A stretch of 34,521 bases of DNA, from contig KL197709.1 of NCBI GenBank assembly GCA_000697665.1, positions 203,998 to 238,518 of the forward strand. Reading direction: 5' to 3'. Source of the stretch: Jaapia argillacea MUCL 33604 (lineage: Eukaryota > Basidiomycota > Agaricomycetes > Jaapiales > Jaapiaceae). The position numbers and the translations under genes are program-made. How positions within the stretch are numbered: position 1 is the first letter of the stretch; every line of letters begins with the position of its first letter. This document shows positions 1-10,900 of this stretch, in pieces. The notes under the pieces are model-generated. The model was not told where the DNA came from. It worked only from the letters and a program-made list of their open reading frames with translations, and ran no database searches.

Positions 1-126
1 TGGGGGGGGGGGGGAGGAGGAGCCAGCGGGTGTGGTGGAGGGGGTGGTGGCGGCGGCGGCGGGTGTGGTGGTGGCGGTGGTGGAGGAGGGTGCGGAGGAG
101 GAGGGGGAGGAGGATGTGCTGGCTGA
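1..126 (+). CDS. 3' end of a glycine/cysteine-rich protein, probably a GRDP-like paralogue (partial)
   Basis: The window opens inside a reading frame in phase with position 1. It runs 41 codons to a TGA at 124-126. Apart from the first residue (Trp), one Ala-Ser pair and a C-terminal Cys-Ala-Gly, it is Gly with four Cys at intervals of about 7-10 residues. The same composition forms the tail of the complete GRDP-like gene that starts about 520 bases downstream on the same strand, so this is most likely the end of a tandem copy of that gene. The conserved N-terminal part would lie outside the window, so family membership is inference. Any Gly-rich structural protein could end this way. Confidence 0.6.
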   Translation, partial: WGGGGGGASGCGGGGGGGGGGCGGGGGGGGCGGGGGGGCAG

Positions 127-648
127 AGGGGTTGGATGATTATTGTCTTCATTTAACTGACTTTTTTAGGGATATCAGAATACCACAAGGGGACATTATA
201 AGTAATAGTTCTATGGGGCGTTGGGATGCTGAAACTAGATTTACTCTTTGGAAGTCGAATGAACCCGATGGACGAGAAGGAACGAGTAAGTGAGAAGTAT
301 AAATAAGTCCATGGGCGACGCGGTTTGTTGAGTGCGTGACTAGTCCACCTCCAATCAGTTCGATATCTCCTTCCAAGTCCTGGTCGAAATCAGACTTGTT
401 ACGACGTCCGAGTCTCTCGCACGCGGAATCTAAGGGCGAGCAATGTTCTGAGCCTCTGAGGTCTAAACCGATCCATGTCTTTCGCTCGTTTATTACTGTG
501 ACGCATCGACAGTTACCGCACGTTTTTCGCAACTCCTTGGCGAGGGCAAACCCCGAGATGCTGTGTTTCTTGCGCTCGTTGAGCGCTGATTACTGCCCTT
601 CATTTAATCACCAAACACATTTCCAACTCGCCCTGTCATCCAAGAGAT
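127..648. other. Intergenic region / promoter of the first complete GRDP-like gene
   Basis: These 522 bases lie between the stop of the upstream Gly-rich frame and the ATG of the next gene. Apart from a TATA-like element near position 300, I see no gene or repeat. Open frames here are short and have no recognisable content. Confidence 0.6.
298..305 (+). promoter_or_regulatory. TATA-like element upstream of the GRDP-like gene
   Basis: The sequence TATAAATA matches the TATA consensus on the coding strand. It lies about 344 bases before the ATG at 649. If used, it implies a leader of roughly 310 nt or an unseen intron in the 5' UTR. The GRDP-like paralogue on the other strand also has a TATA motif, much closer to its start. 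Confidence 0.35.
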
Positions 649-3456
649 ATGACCGAAGTCAAAAGGGTACCCTCCTACTCGATTAACGACAAGTACGCAG
701 AAGACCCACCAGCCTACCATGCTCCTACAACCTACACCATCGGTTCAAAGCAAACCGACCATCCAGTAGTCAACCCGGAGCAGCTTAAACTTCATCTTCG
801 CCTCTTGCGCGCGTTTCACGATCTAAGGCAAACGGTCGAAGGAATTGAACATGAGCAATTTCTAGAATTGGTTCTGAAGATGGAGAGAGTTGAACGGTGG
901 GCATGGTTTGTTCATTTGGCTGTTGAGCGGTAGGTGGAAGGTCCGCCAGATTTGATCCGTCTCTGAGAGCATTTCTCAGGTTCCAACGTTGGGTTGAATC
1001 GTTACCCGAAAAGGTTGCGCCGTTGGACGTCTGGATTGAGGACTGGATGCCTCCCCTGGACGTCCTCATGGTCTGGCATTCATACCTTCTGAATCCTAGG
1101 TACGCGTATGTTATTTTCGGTCAGTATATTATTCCTGAGCGTTATATCCTTCAGTTGGTACGCCGAAGATTTGATCCGCCTTCCAATCCTGAAGGGACTT
1201 GGCAACATCCCCTACTCGCCTCTCGCCTTAACGGTTAGTGTTTCGGGCCAGTTTTGGTAACCAGCTGTTAATAGTGTAATCGGGCTATAGTCCAGAATCG
1301 ACGACCTCTCATCGTTCCAACCAAACTCGACGAGACTCGAGTCCTGGCTGTCTCAAACTGAGACTCATTTTAGCCCCTTCGAGGCTGTAGCTCAGCTGAC
1401 ACACAAAAGTGTTCCGTGTCCGTTGTGCAATACCCCGAGAATGACACGTATGTCTTCGTGATCTTCTATCCCTCGTGCACCGACGCTTAACATGCCGGTC
1501 ACTAGCATACATAACGGCTGATGGTGTAGGCTATGCTCAGCGTGGTTTCAAGGATAGGTGCCAAGAAGGATGTCCTTGGCCTGACAATGTCCTAAACAAG
1601 GAGAGATTGGGGCTCTCAAAGCTGGCTCAAGATCTGGCACGTCTTCCACCAGCTGATAATCCAGTGAAATCACAACCTAGTCATGGCGAACCTTCCCTAG
1701 CGTATGTTCTTTCCTGGGGTTTTGCCTTCTTCGTGATTTGGTCCTATTTCGACTCTTCGTTCTCTCTCTCAGAGGAACTCTTCACACTTCAACTAACGCT
1801 TGTGATACGGCTCAGGCGCACAAACTGGCTCAAACTATATTTTCGACCTCGACAACTTTACTTCGCATCGACCTTCCAAAGAAACACTCGATCGAGCTGA
1901 AACGAGAGGCAATTGTCAGAGCGTTCCCATCTGGGTCGAAGAAAGAGCTTGGACAAGAGATCAGAGCTGGTGTAGTTCTTTTGTGTGCTCCTCCCTTTCC
2001 GTTCCTTTTCCTCGGATTTATTGACGTGGGGGTAATCTAGAGCCAACCGAATTATGTTAGCGTACTCTGACGATCGACCCTTTTCGGTTGACCTTGTTGG
2101 CGCGGTAAGTGACACCCTTTTTTCTACATCTCCTGGATTCAACCACGACGCGAACTCCATTAGGTAGTTCGCCAAGGATCCTTCGTGAGCAAGATGCAGG
2201 AGCTTGGATGGACTGAACCTTCGTACTTTGATTCGGCTGGGGATGAGGTTGCCTTGCAACACTGTATTGCTCGATATCACGCGTTTGTTGCACCTTTCAT
2301 GTCTTTTCTGTCTTACCCCCGAATTCCTGACCCCCATTCTTAGATTCCTTGATTTGATGGCATCTTCTCCCTCGGAATTCTTCGTTCCCACATTGGATAT
2401 CGACCTTGCATGGCACACCCACCAACTCCATGCCCATCAATATGCCCATGATTGTATGAAATACGTTGGACGATACATTGATCAGTGAGTTTGGACAAGT
2501 ATCTTTTCTGGTGAGAGCCTTGACCGGAGATTCCAGTGATGATAAAGTCGGAGACAGGCAACTGTCCTCGGCTTTTGATATCACTTGTCGCGCGTGGAAG
2601 GTAAGTTCATGTTTGACGGTGTGTGTTTCCTAGGCTAAGTCCTACCTAGTCCCGGTTCGGCGTGCAGTACATGCATTGCGGCTGCCCCCTTCCTGGCGAC
2701 ACTATTGGGGCCAAATTATCTCGGCTCTCTCACCTCTTTCGACCACCAGCCTCATACTTACAGCCCCCAGAATCGGTTGCTGCGGGGACCCACCCAAGCG
2801 ACCATAACGCTGTGCACCTTCCACTGAATGCCGCTAAACGGCGCCTCGTTGACGCTATGGAGGCTCTGAAAATCAAAGAGCGAAAAGATCGCGGCCGTTT
2901 GGTGGTCCAGAAAGGCAAGGATATATCACAGAGGACAGAAACACATCGACGAGCGTTCTTGGTGCCCGTACCGACGTATTTCAACAGCGGACCTGGATTA
3001 GCTGCCGCTGGGCTCGTGGGTGCTTGTGGATCGGGACCGGATTGGACTGGTCAGGGATCTGGTGCAGGATGTGGTTCTGTGCGTTCTCTCAACGGCAGCT
3101 CCATGTGAAGCAGTCTGGACTGACGTTCACGAATCTCTTGACAGGGTACCGGAGGTTGTGGTGGTGGGGGTAGTCACCACCATCATAGTGGGACCGGTTG
3201 CGGGGGAGGTGGTAGCGGTGGATGCGGAGGAGGAAGTAACTTTGACAATGGTCCCACTTGTGGTGGAGGAAGCAACTGTGGTGGTACTGGAGGAGGAGAC
3301 CGAGGTGGCTGTGGTGGGGGGAAAGATGGTGGAGGAGGAGGCTCTGGAGGAGATTCCGGAGGAGGAGACACTGGGGGAGGCGGTGGCGGCGGTGGTGGCG
3401 GCGGGTGTGGCGGTGGAGGAGGTTGCGGCGGCGGCGGAGGTTGTGGTGGAAACTAA
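649..3456 (+). CDS. GRDP-like protein (DUF1399 family) with a Gly/Cys-rich tail
   Basis: Twelve exons (649-929, 980-1099, 1155-1233, 1291-1447, 1530-1701, 1773-1969, 2043-2104, 2164-2282, 2344-2484, 2537-2600, 2668-3078, 3145-3456) close in frame and give 704 residues. Two Trp-His motifs typical of the family are visible: PPLDVLMVWH at residues 118-127 and VPTLDIDLAWHTHQL at about 410-424. Between them lies a zinc-ribbon-like set of cysteines (C203, C206, C223, C227) split by an intron. The last exon encodes 103 residues that are mostly Gly, with nine Cys and a run of four His. Plant members (GRDP1/2) are linked to stress and hormone responses; the role in fungi is unknown. The start is the first ATG of the conserved frame. 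A close paralogue lies at 25735-28508 on the other strand. Family assignment is secure; biochemical function is not known. Confidence 0.9.
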
Positions 3457-3777
3457 CCGAGGATGGCATCCTTATGTATAAACTGTGCATTTATATCTTA
3501 GGTATATTATTGGTTTCTGGTCGCAGACTGGAGGATGTATCTCAGTAATAAGTATTCGAGGTGCTATGATCAACTCTAGCAGGTGACGCATCAGGAACGG
3601 GAAGATGAAGGGGAGGGAAACTCTCAAGCTTTTCATATCAGTGCTCGGATGCACATGTACATTGTACAAGGAATCGTGGAAGCGGCAAGCCTAGCATAGG
3701 ACAGGGGGTGCGCAGGGTCTCATTGGCAAACAACCCACTGAATCCCACCAAGTCAAATGACAACCTTTGTTTCAGTG
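3457..3777. other. 3' intergenic stretch
   Basis: These 321 bases separate the stop of the GRDP-like gene from the F-box relic. They should hold the 3' UTR of the former. I see no gene or repeat. Confidence 0.5.
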
Positions 3778-4151
3778 CTAGGTGAACCGCAGGAGGTTCG
3801 ACACGTATGATAGAGCGCGAAGAAATATTTCTTTAGCGACACCAGTTTCGTCCTCTCCGTCATCAACACCTCTAGCTGTTGATTGGTCTATCACGATTGG
3901 TGGTCTTAATCCGATGTGGTCTTCATTGCCCACGGCACGTAGAAGGATATTCCGTGCCAGAGTAGGGTGTTCTGCCAGATGACTCCAGAAAGGCGCTGAG
4001 CTACTCCAGGAGACTTGGGTGTGCCTATAGTGGAGAACAGATGGGCCAGACATATTTTGAGGGATTGACAGGTCAACGCCAGAGAGGCGACGTCCGAGGG
4101 CTCGTTTAGTGTTTCGATAATTGATTTGAGGAGTTCGAGGGGGAGGGACAA
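3778..4151 (-). pseudogene. Truncated, frameshifted F-box protein relic
   Basis: The frame starting at 4151 begins MSLPLELLKSIIETL and continues with PSDVASLALTCQSLK, which is typical of the N-terminal F-box-like motif of basidiomycete F-box proteins. Around 4040 the family-like reading moves to another frame, with YRHTQ followed by FWSHLAEHPTLARN, again typical of this family. That frame ends near 3778 after about 90 codons, far short of the usual 400-600 residues. No GT-AG intron clearly restores the join. I read this as a decayed, 3'-truncated copy. A short expressed fragment cannot be excluded. Confidence 0.6.
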
Positions 4152-4456
4152 TATGGCTGGGAGACTGGATGAGGGGAATGCACCGCGAATATGATAGTTG
4201 AAGATGAGAAAGCAGAGGGATAAGTAGTTCTATCCTTAGCTACCTTACAGCCGCAGACGGTTCACTCGTTGAATTTTGTCCAAGTCCAAGATTACCCTCG
4301 GCCACGTGTGTCCACGTCTCTGTCTGCCCAAGTCCAACTCAGGTCCATCCATCGCCATACCTCGTCGTCCGTCGCTGGACTCGTACTCTCTGCCGCTGGC
4401 CCGGGGTCCAACATCTTTATCCCTACATCTTCGCTGAAACTTAATTCACCAGCGAA
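4152..4456. other. Promoter region of the coatomer beta' gene
   Basis: These 305 bases lie between the F-box relic and the ATG of the coatomer gene. They are moderately C/T-rich toward the start codon, as is common before highly expressed fungal genes. A CACGTG sits near 4303. No gene is seen. Confidence 0.4.
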
Positions 4457-7400
4457 ATGTTATTAGACGTCAACGTAAGCCCTAACACCCCTTCAACAAA
4501 ATTGTCATGAATCTGTTTCCAGCGAAGGTTCTTCCAACGAACAGACCGCGTCAAGGGCGTCGATTTCCATCCCACAGAGCCATGGCTCCTTTGTGGTCTT
4601 TACAACGGCACCGTTAATATCTACAACCACGAAACAGGCGCTCTGGTCAAAACATTCGAAGTTTCAGAGGTTCCTGTTCGGTGCCTACGATTCATCCCTC
4701 GCAAGAACTGGTTCGTTGCTGGGTCCGATGACTTTCAGATAAGGGTGTTCAATTACAATACGCATGAAAAGGTCACTTCGTTCGAGGCCCACCCTGACTA
4801 CATTCGATGCCTCTGCGTACACCCCACCGCGAGTATCTTGTTGACGGGGAGTGATGATATGACTATCAAGGCATGGGATTGGGAGAAGGGATGGAAAAAT
4901 ATCCAGGTGAGTGACTTTGATCGCATTTGATGAGCGGTCATGTCTTGACTGTTTCTGTGCTGTAGGTGTACGAAGGTCACACCCACTATGTTATGAATAT
5001 CGCAATCAACCCCAAAGATCCTAATACCTTCGCCTCGTCATGTCTTGACCGTACTGTCAAGATGTGGTCACTTGGTTCTCCTACACCCAACTTCACCATG
5101 GACGCACATGACAAGGGTGTAAACTACGTCGAATTCTACCCTGGCGCCGACAAGCCTTACCTCGTAACTTGCGGTGACGACAAGACCGTCAAGATCTGGG
5201 ATTATTTGAGCAAGAGTTGCGTCCAGACGATGGAAAGTCACACCAACAACGTCTCATTCGCTGTTTTCCATCCCAACCTCCCGATCATCATCAGTGGAAG
5301 TGAAGATGGGACTGTGAAGATCTGGAATAGCGGGACGTATCGGTTGGAGAATACCTTGAGCTATGCGTTGGAACGAGCTTGGTGCGTTGCTCTACGCAAA
5401 GATGCCAACGAGGTTGCAGTCGGTTTCGACGATGGCGCCGTTATCGTCAAGGTGAGATCGGAGAGGCTCGCATTTGGTTCACCTCTCATCACCCATATAG
5501 CTCGGCCGCGACGAACCCACGTACAGCATGGACCCAGCTGGCAAGCTGATCTACATCCGTAACCAAGAAGTCCTCTCTGCCAACCTCCAAACCCTCCAAG
5601 AAGACGCCACACCTGAAGGCACTCGTATCCCCATTTCCAAAAAAGAACTTGGCTCGACCGAGATCTTCCCCACCGCCATCATACATTCCCCTAACGGTCG
5701 CTTCGTAACTGTCGTAGGTGATGGCGAATATATCATCTACACTGCCCTGGCATGGAGGAACAAGGCATTTGGGAATGGAAGCTCGTTTGCATGGGCGGGA
5801 GATTCAAATACTTATGCTGTTCTTGAGGGGAAAACGAAAGTGAGGGTGTATAAGAATTTTAGGGAAAGGAGCGGGAGTGGGATGAAAGGGGCTGGGAGTT
5901 GGAGTGTTGAGGGTTTACATGGGGGGACGTTGCTTGCGGCGAGGGGTAGTGGATTTGTCATGTTTTGGGATTGGGAGAGTGGGGAGATTGTCAGGAGGAT
6001 TGACGTTGATGCTAAGAACGTGAGTATTTCGTTCATGGAGATCGCCTTTTGCCAACTTTTCTTTGTTGATTTTTGTGGAATGGGATTGATTGTAGGTTTT
6101 CTGGTCGGGAACTGGGACGTTGGTCGCTATTGCTACGGAGGACTCGTTCTATATCCTGAGGTTTGACCGAGATGCCTATAACGCGAAGTTGGAGGAGGGA
6201 GGGGATATTGGAGATGAGGGTGTGGAGGATGCATTTGACGTCGTTGCTGAAGTTCCGGAAAGGTTGGTTGCTTTCAGTTACTTCTGGGTCGGTTACTTAG
6301 GTCGATTCATCTACAGCGTGAAGACAGCAAAATGGATTGGCGACTGTTTTATCTATACAAACGCCGCCAACCGACTAAGCTATTTCGTCGGAAGCGAGTC
6401 TTACCCCGTCACCCAATTTGATACGCAAGTCCCAATTTTCCTTCCTTGTTGCCGTCTATCTGATTGGTCTGCGCTTTCAGATCACTGTATGTATTGGGAT
6501 ACATCCCTGCTCACGACCGAGTTTACTTGTGCGACAAGGATGTGAACGTCTTTGCGTATGTACTATCTTTGAGCTTGGTGGAGTATCAGACGGCAGTGTT
6601 GAGAGGTGATATGGATGCTGCTGCTGAGATCTTACCAACGATACCTAAGGAGCAACGGAATAAGGTTGCGAGGTTCTTGGAGGGTAGAGGTGTGTTTTTT
6701 ACTGTCTCATTGCACCTAAGCTTGCATTGACGGATTGAATTTTCAACAGATCTGAAGGAGTTGGCACTTGAAGTCACCACCGATCCAGATCACAAGTTCG
6801 ATTTGGCTCTCCAACTTGACGATCTCGACACCGCACACGAGATCGCTCTGTCCGTCCCCGAGGCGGAAGCTGAGTCGAAATGGAAGTCGTTGGGTGATCG
6901 GGCGTTGACCGTGTGGAGGTTCGACTTGGCACATGAATCTTTTGAGAAGGCGGGGGATTTGAGTGCGCTTATGCTCCTTTTGCTATCAACGGGGGATAGA
7001 GAAGGGTTGGCGAAGCTCGCTGCTAAAGCTGGTTGGTTTCTCATTTTTGTTCTACGGAACGCCGTGGCCTGATTTATTTTGTTTTTGTGTTTTTAGAGGA
7101 GAAGGGTCAGAATAACTTGGCCTTTGCTACGTTGTTCCAACTCGGCGACGCAAAGCCTTGTGTTGATTTGCTGATTAAAACACAACGAGTTCCCGAAGCT
7201 GCGTTACTTGCCCGGACTTACGCCCCCAGGTGCGTTCTCCCCTCCACCTCTCCCCTAATAGCCTTTCATATTTCTCACCCACCTATTCATTCATATCTTG
7301 GGAACGTCGGCAGCCAAGTCCCAAAAGTAGTCGATACATGGCGAACTGACTTGCGATCGAAAAAGCGAGAGAAGATCGCGGCTTCTTTAGCCCATCCTGC

Positions 7401-7509
7401 CGAGAACGGAGAGTTATTTGAGGAGGGATGGGAGGACGCTTTGGCTAGGGAAGAGGCTGCGCAGCAAGATGTGGTTGGCGGGGCTGTGAATGGCAATGGT
7501 ACGGTGTGA
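4457..7509 (+). CDS. SEC27: Coatomer subunit beta' (COPI coat)
   Basis: Ten exons (4457-4474, 4523-4906, 4966-5451, 5501-6019, 6096-6262, 6317-6424, 6481-6689, 6750-7031, 7097-7229, 7314-7509) give 833 residues. The N-terminus [20 protein letters not shown], then [20 protein letters not shown] and [20 protein letters not shown], follow yeast Sec27 and human COPB2 through two WD40 propellers. The helical-solenoid part ([33 protein letters not shown]) follows. The protein helps build the COPI coat for Golgi-to-ER retrograde vesicles and binds cargo dilysine signals through its propeller. The first exon is only 18 nt. Intron 6 (6425-6480) starts with GC (GCAAGT). The C-terminus ends in [10 protein letters not shown] and lacks the long acidic tail of yeast Sec27 (889 residues). 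The identification is very secure. Confidence 0.97.
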
Positions 7510-7941
7510 TTGTTTCGGTGATTCTGCGTTTGAGGCCGTGCTAAATTTGGCTTTCTGTGTTTGGTCCTTTTGGAATAGGAGGAGCTGGCCATGGATCGTC
7601 TGGAGGAGAGACCAGCGAGTAGAGCTGAGTAGAGGGTGTAGAGTAGAGACACACCAGCTGTTTTTCTGTGTAAATCGATCATTTTTCGTTTGGAACTTGT
7701 TTGAGTAGGATTCAGGGAAGAGGTGGGGCGCCTGCGAGAATGACAGAATGCTAAAATGGTGACAAGGATATGTTTTTGGTTCGGGTGGATGCCGGCGCGC
7801 CATTTTCCCAGGAGGCGCCTCGAGACCGTGGTAGCCCTGGGCACGCTGGCTCACACATCCGTCTCTTTACTTTACTTTTGCTGACATCGTTGGCTTCAAC
7901 ACCGGCCATCTGTCGCCCTTTCTCTCTTTCTTTCTCGGGCC
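7510..7941. other. Intergenic region / chitin synthase promoter
   Basis: These 432 bases hold the 3' UTR of the coatomer gene and the promoter of the chitin synthase. The last 25 bases before the ATG are a C/T run, common in fungal core promoters. I found no convincing TATA box and no gene. Confidence 0.5.
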
Positions 7942-10900
7942 ATGGCCACTCCATCCTCGTTGTCGTCCCAAGCGGTGAGCTCGGGCGACCTCGTAGATCT
8001 TGTCTCGTCCTCAGCATCGGCTACCATTTACCCGTCTGACGACGCCATCCTCGCCGTTCTTCAAGCTCGCTTTCGCTCAGATTTACCTTATACCCGTATC
8101 AACACTTCTCATTTGGTCGTTGTTAATCCGTACAAGACACTTGCCAACGTCAATGATATCAGTGCAAAGGAGTATGAGGATAGATGTTACAAGGACACTA
8201 GTTTGCCGCTTGGAGACGGTTCAAGGCCGTTACAGCCCCATGTATATGAATTGGCAGCACGAGCATATCTGCTCATGAGGAGGAGGAACGAGTCGCAATC
8301 TGTGGTCTTTCGGTGCGTTACCAAATTTCTGGAAGAACGGGGATGGAGGTTGACCACATCCATTATGATTGCAGGGGTATCACTGGATCAGGGAAATCCT
8401 CCAGTAGTTCACTCATCATCAATCAGGTTCTGCGGCTGTCGACCCATTCGAAGCGGGAGGCAAAGTTGGCAGAGCAGATCAAAGCTCTCACACCCGTCCT
8501 CGACTCCTTCGGAAACGCAAAAACCCTCATGAGCCCCAATGCCTCTCGTCACACTCGCTATCTCGAATTACACTTCAATGAACGTGGTCGAATCAGCGGG
8601 GCTAAAGTCTTGACCTACGGTCTTGACAAGTCTCGTTTGAATCGACTGTCACATGAGGAACGTACCTATCATGTCTTCTACCAGCTCCTGGCTGGTGCCA
8701 CACCGGCAGAACGTGACGCTCTCAATCTCGAGGATCCATCCGACTACGCATTACTCGCTTCATCCGGATGTTACCGACTTCCCGCTGGTCCCTTCAGCGA
8801 CGACGCCATCGCTTTGGAGGCACTGCGAGACTCGATGAGAACATTAGGCTTCAAGCCAAAACACATATCCTCCATATTCAGCCTCCTCGTTGCCATCCTA
8901 CTCCTCGGTAATTTGGAGTTCGGGGAAGGTGATGCCAGGGACGTTTCTGCATACGTCATGAACACCCAAGTCCTCGAACATGCCGCTCACTTACTTGGGA
9001 TCTCCGCTGAGGAGCTCGGTCAGACACTTACCAACAAGACGAGTTACGTTCGCAAGGAACTGTACACGGTTCTTCTCAATGCTGAACAGAGCGCTGCCCA
9101 GCGCGACCATCTTGTCCGCGACCTCTATGCCATCCTCTTCTCCTATGTCATCGAGACAGCTAATCACAAACTGGCGCCTAGTTCTCAGGATCCACTCCCA
9201 TCTACTCAGATCGTCCTATTTGATCAACCGGGTTTCCAAACTCGAGGGCCGACGGGCACAGGGTCCATGGCCTTCACCAGTGCCGCCGCTCCTCTCATCT
9301 CCGCATACGGTCAGAACGGTTTCGACGAATTCTGCATCAACTTTGCGGACGAGATTCTCCACTCTTACGTCCTCCGAAACACGTTCGACGACGCTGTCGG
9401 GTACAATGGCCAATTGAGTGGAGATGGCGTACCATTACCGGCTATCGCTACGATGGACAACGGGGCGTGCGTCGAGTTGCTGAGGGGGACTACTCTGAGT
9501 GAGAGGTCGCATAGGAAGCCTGGGGGTATTTTGGGAGTTCTGAATAAGGCTTGCTCCTCTTTCAAATCGGGGAAGAGCACAGAGCAAAGGGATGGGGACA
9601 TGTTGCAGGATCTCATCGCCAAGTTTGGTGTTCACGCTTCGTTTGTCGCGAGCCCGGACGCCGGTTCACCAGCTGACAAGAACCAATTTGGGATCAACCA
9701 CTATGCAGGGAACGTCTCGTACGACGTGTCTCATTTCATCGAAAAGGACACGGATATCCTCGACTCGGCTTTCGTCACTCTACTTCGCGGGTCGACAGAC
9801 GCCTTCGTGTCGAAGTTACTCTCTGGTCCTAGTCTTGCGGCGGAGAGGCACTCCAAGGATGAGCAGATGATCGTTCAGGCTCAAGTTTCTTCCCGTCCTC
9901 TTCGTCAACCCACCCCTATTTTGGCGGTGGATGGCTCGTTGCCACCGCCAGGGGAGGAACATGGTCGATTGGATCCCGGCAAGACGTATCCTGTCACCAC
10001 GCAGCTCAATCATAACCTTTCCGAGATGTTGACAAGTCTCGATCGGACGCGTTTGTGGACGGTATCTTGCATTCGTCCAAACGATTCCGGATCGGCGAAC
10101 TCGTTCGACAAGCGGCGCGTCAAGGCTCAAATTCGATCATTACTCTTGCCCGATATCACTGCGCGGCGGAAAGTCGAATTCATCGCCGATTTAGAGAAGG
10201 AAGGGTTTTGTGAGAGATATGTGCCGACTATGCGAGGGTCAGAGGCTGAGAGGATCCGGCAGTGTGCCGCTGCTAATGGTTGGAGAGAAGGAGTGGAATT
10301 TGCTCTTGGACATCGGATGATTTGGTTGACTTACCAGTCTTGGAAGATGGTCGAGGATCCACTCCGGGCGATCGAGAAGGAACAGAAAAAGGGTTCACGA
10401 GAGGGAGATGAAGAGGAGAGTGTTATGCCAGATGACGCGACAGAGTTTACTCATAACGAGGGTGGACTGAGTGTCGTCCATGGCCCTTATGGTGACAGTG
10501 GTGACAACCTCCTACTGAACCGGACCGGGGCCGATGGCACTCACTACCGCGATCCCAACGTCGGCTTGCCTTACGGTACTGGCGGAGTCCGCTCGCCAAA
10601 TGTTCCTGCCTATAGTGATGTGGATCATAACAGCGCTTGGGGTTCAGAGTGGGACAAGAAGGGTGGAGGCGAGTCTCCGCCTGAAAACAGCGCTTTCGAC
10701 GTCTCGAAGGAAGCTGCCGGGTTGGTTGTAAACCAGGCTCCGAATGCCGTCGAGGAGGTCCCTACGAGTCGCACTCGTCGGATATGGCTCTGGGTCGTAT
10801 GGGGCATGACGTGGTATGTCCCGTCGTTCTTCCTCAACAAAATCGGTCGTATGAAACGCCCCGACATCCGACTCGCATGGCGCGAGAAATTGGCCATCTT

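Noticed and set aside
3089-3490. Long His/Leu- and Pro-rich open frames antisense to the Gly-rich exon
   Set aside because: They are the reverse-strand reading of the Gly codons (GGN read as NCC and its shifts) and have no independent gene signals.
7287-7854. Minus-strand open frames of 146-185 codons over the coatomer 3' end
   Set aside because: They overlap a secure exon on the other strand and have Ser/Arg-rich shadow composition.
8653-10130. Several alternative-frame open readings of 60-145 codons within the chitin synthase exon 2
   Set aside because: They are out-of-frame shadows of a clearly conserved 1016-codon exon.
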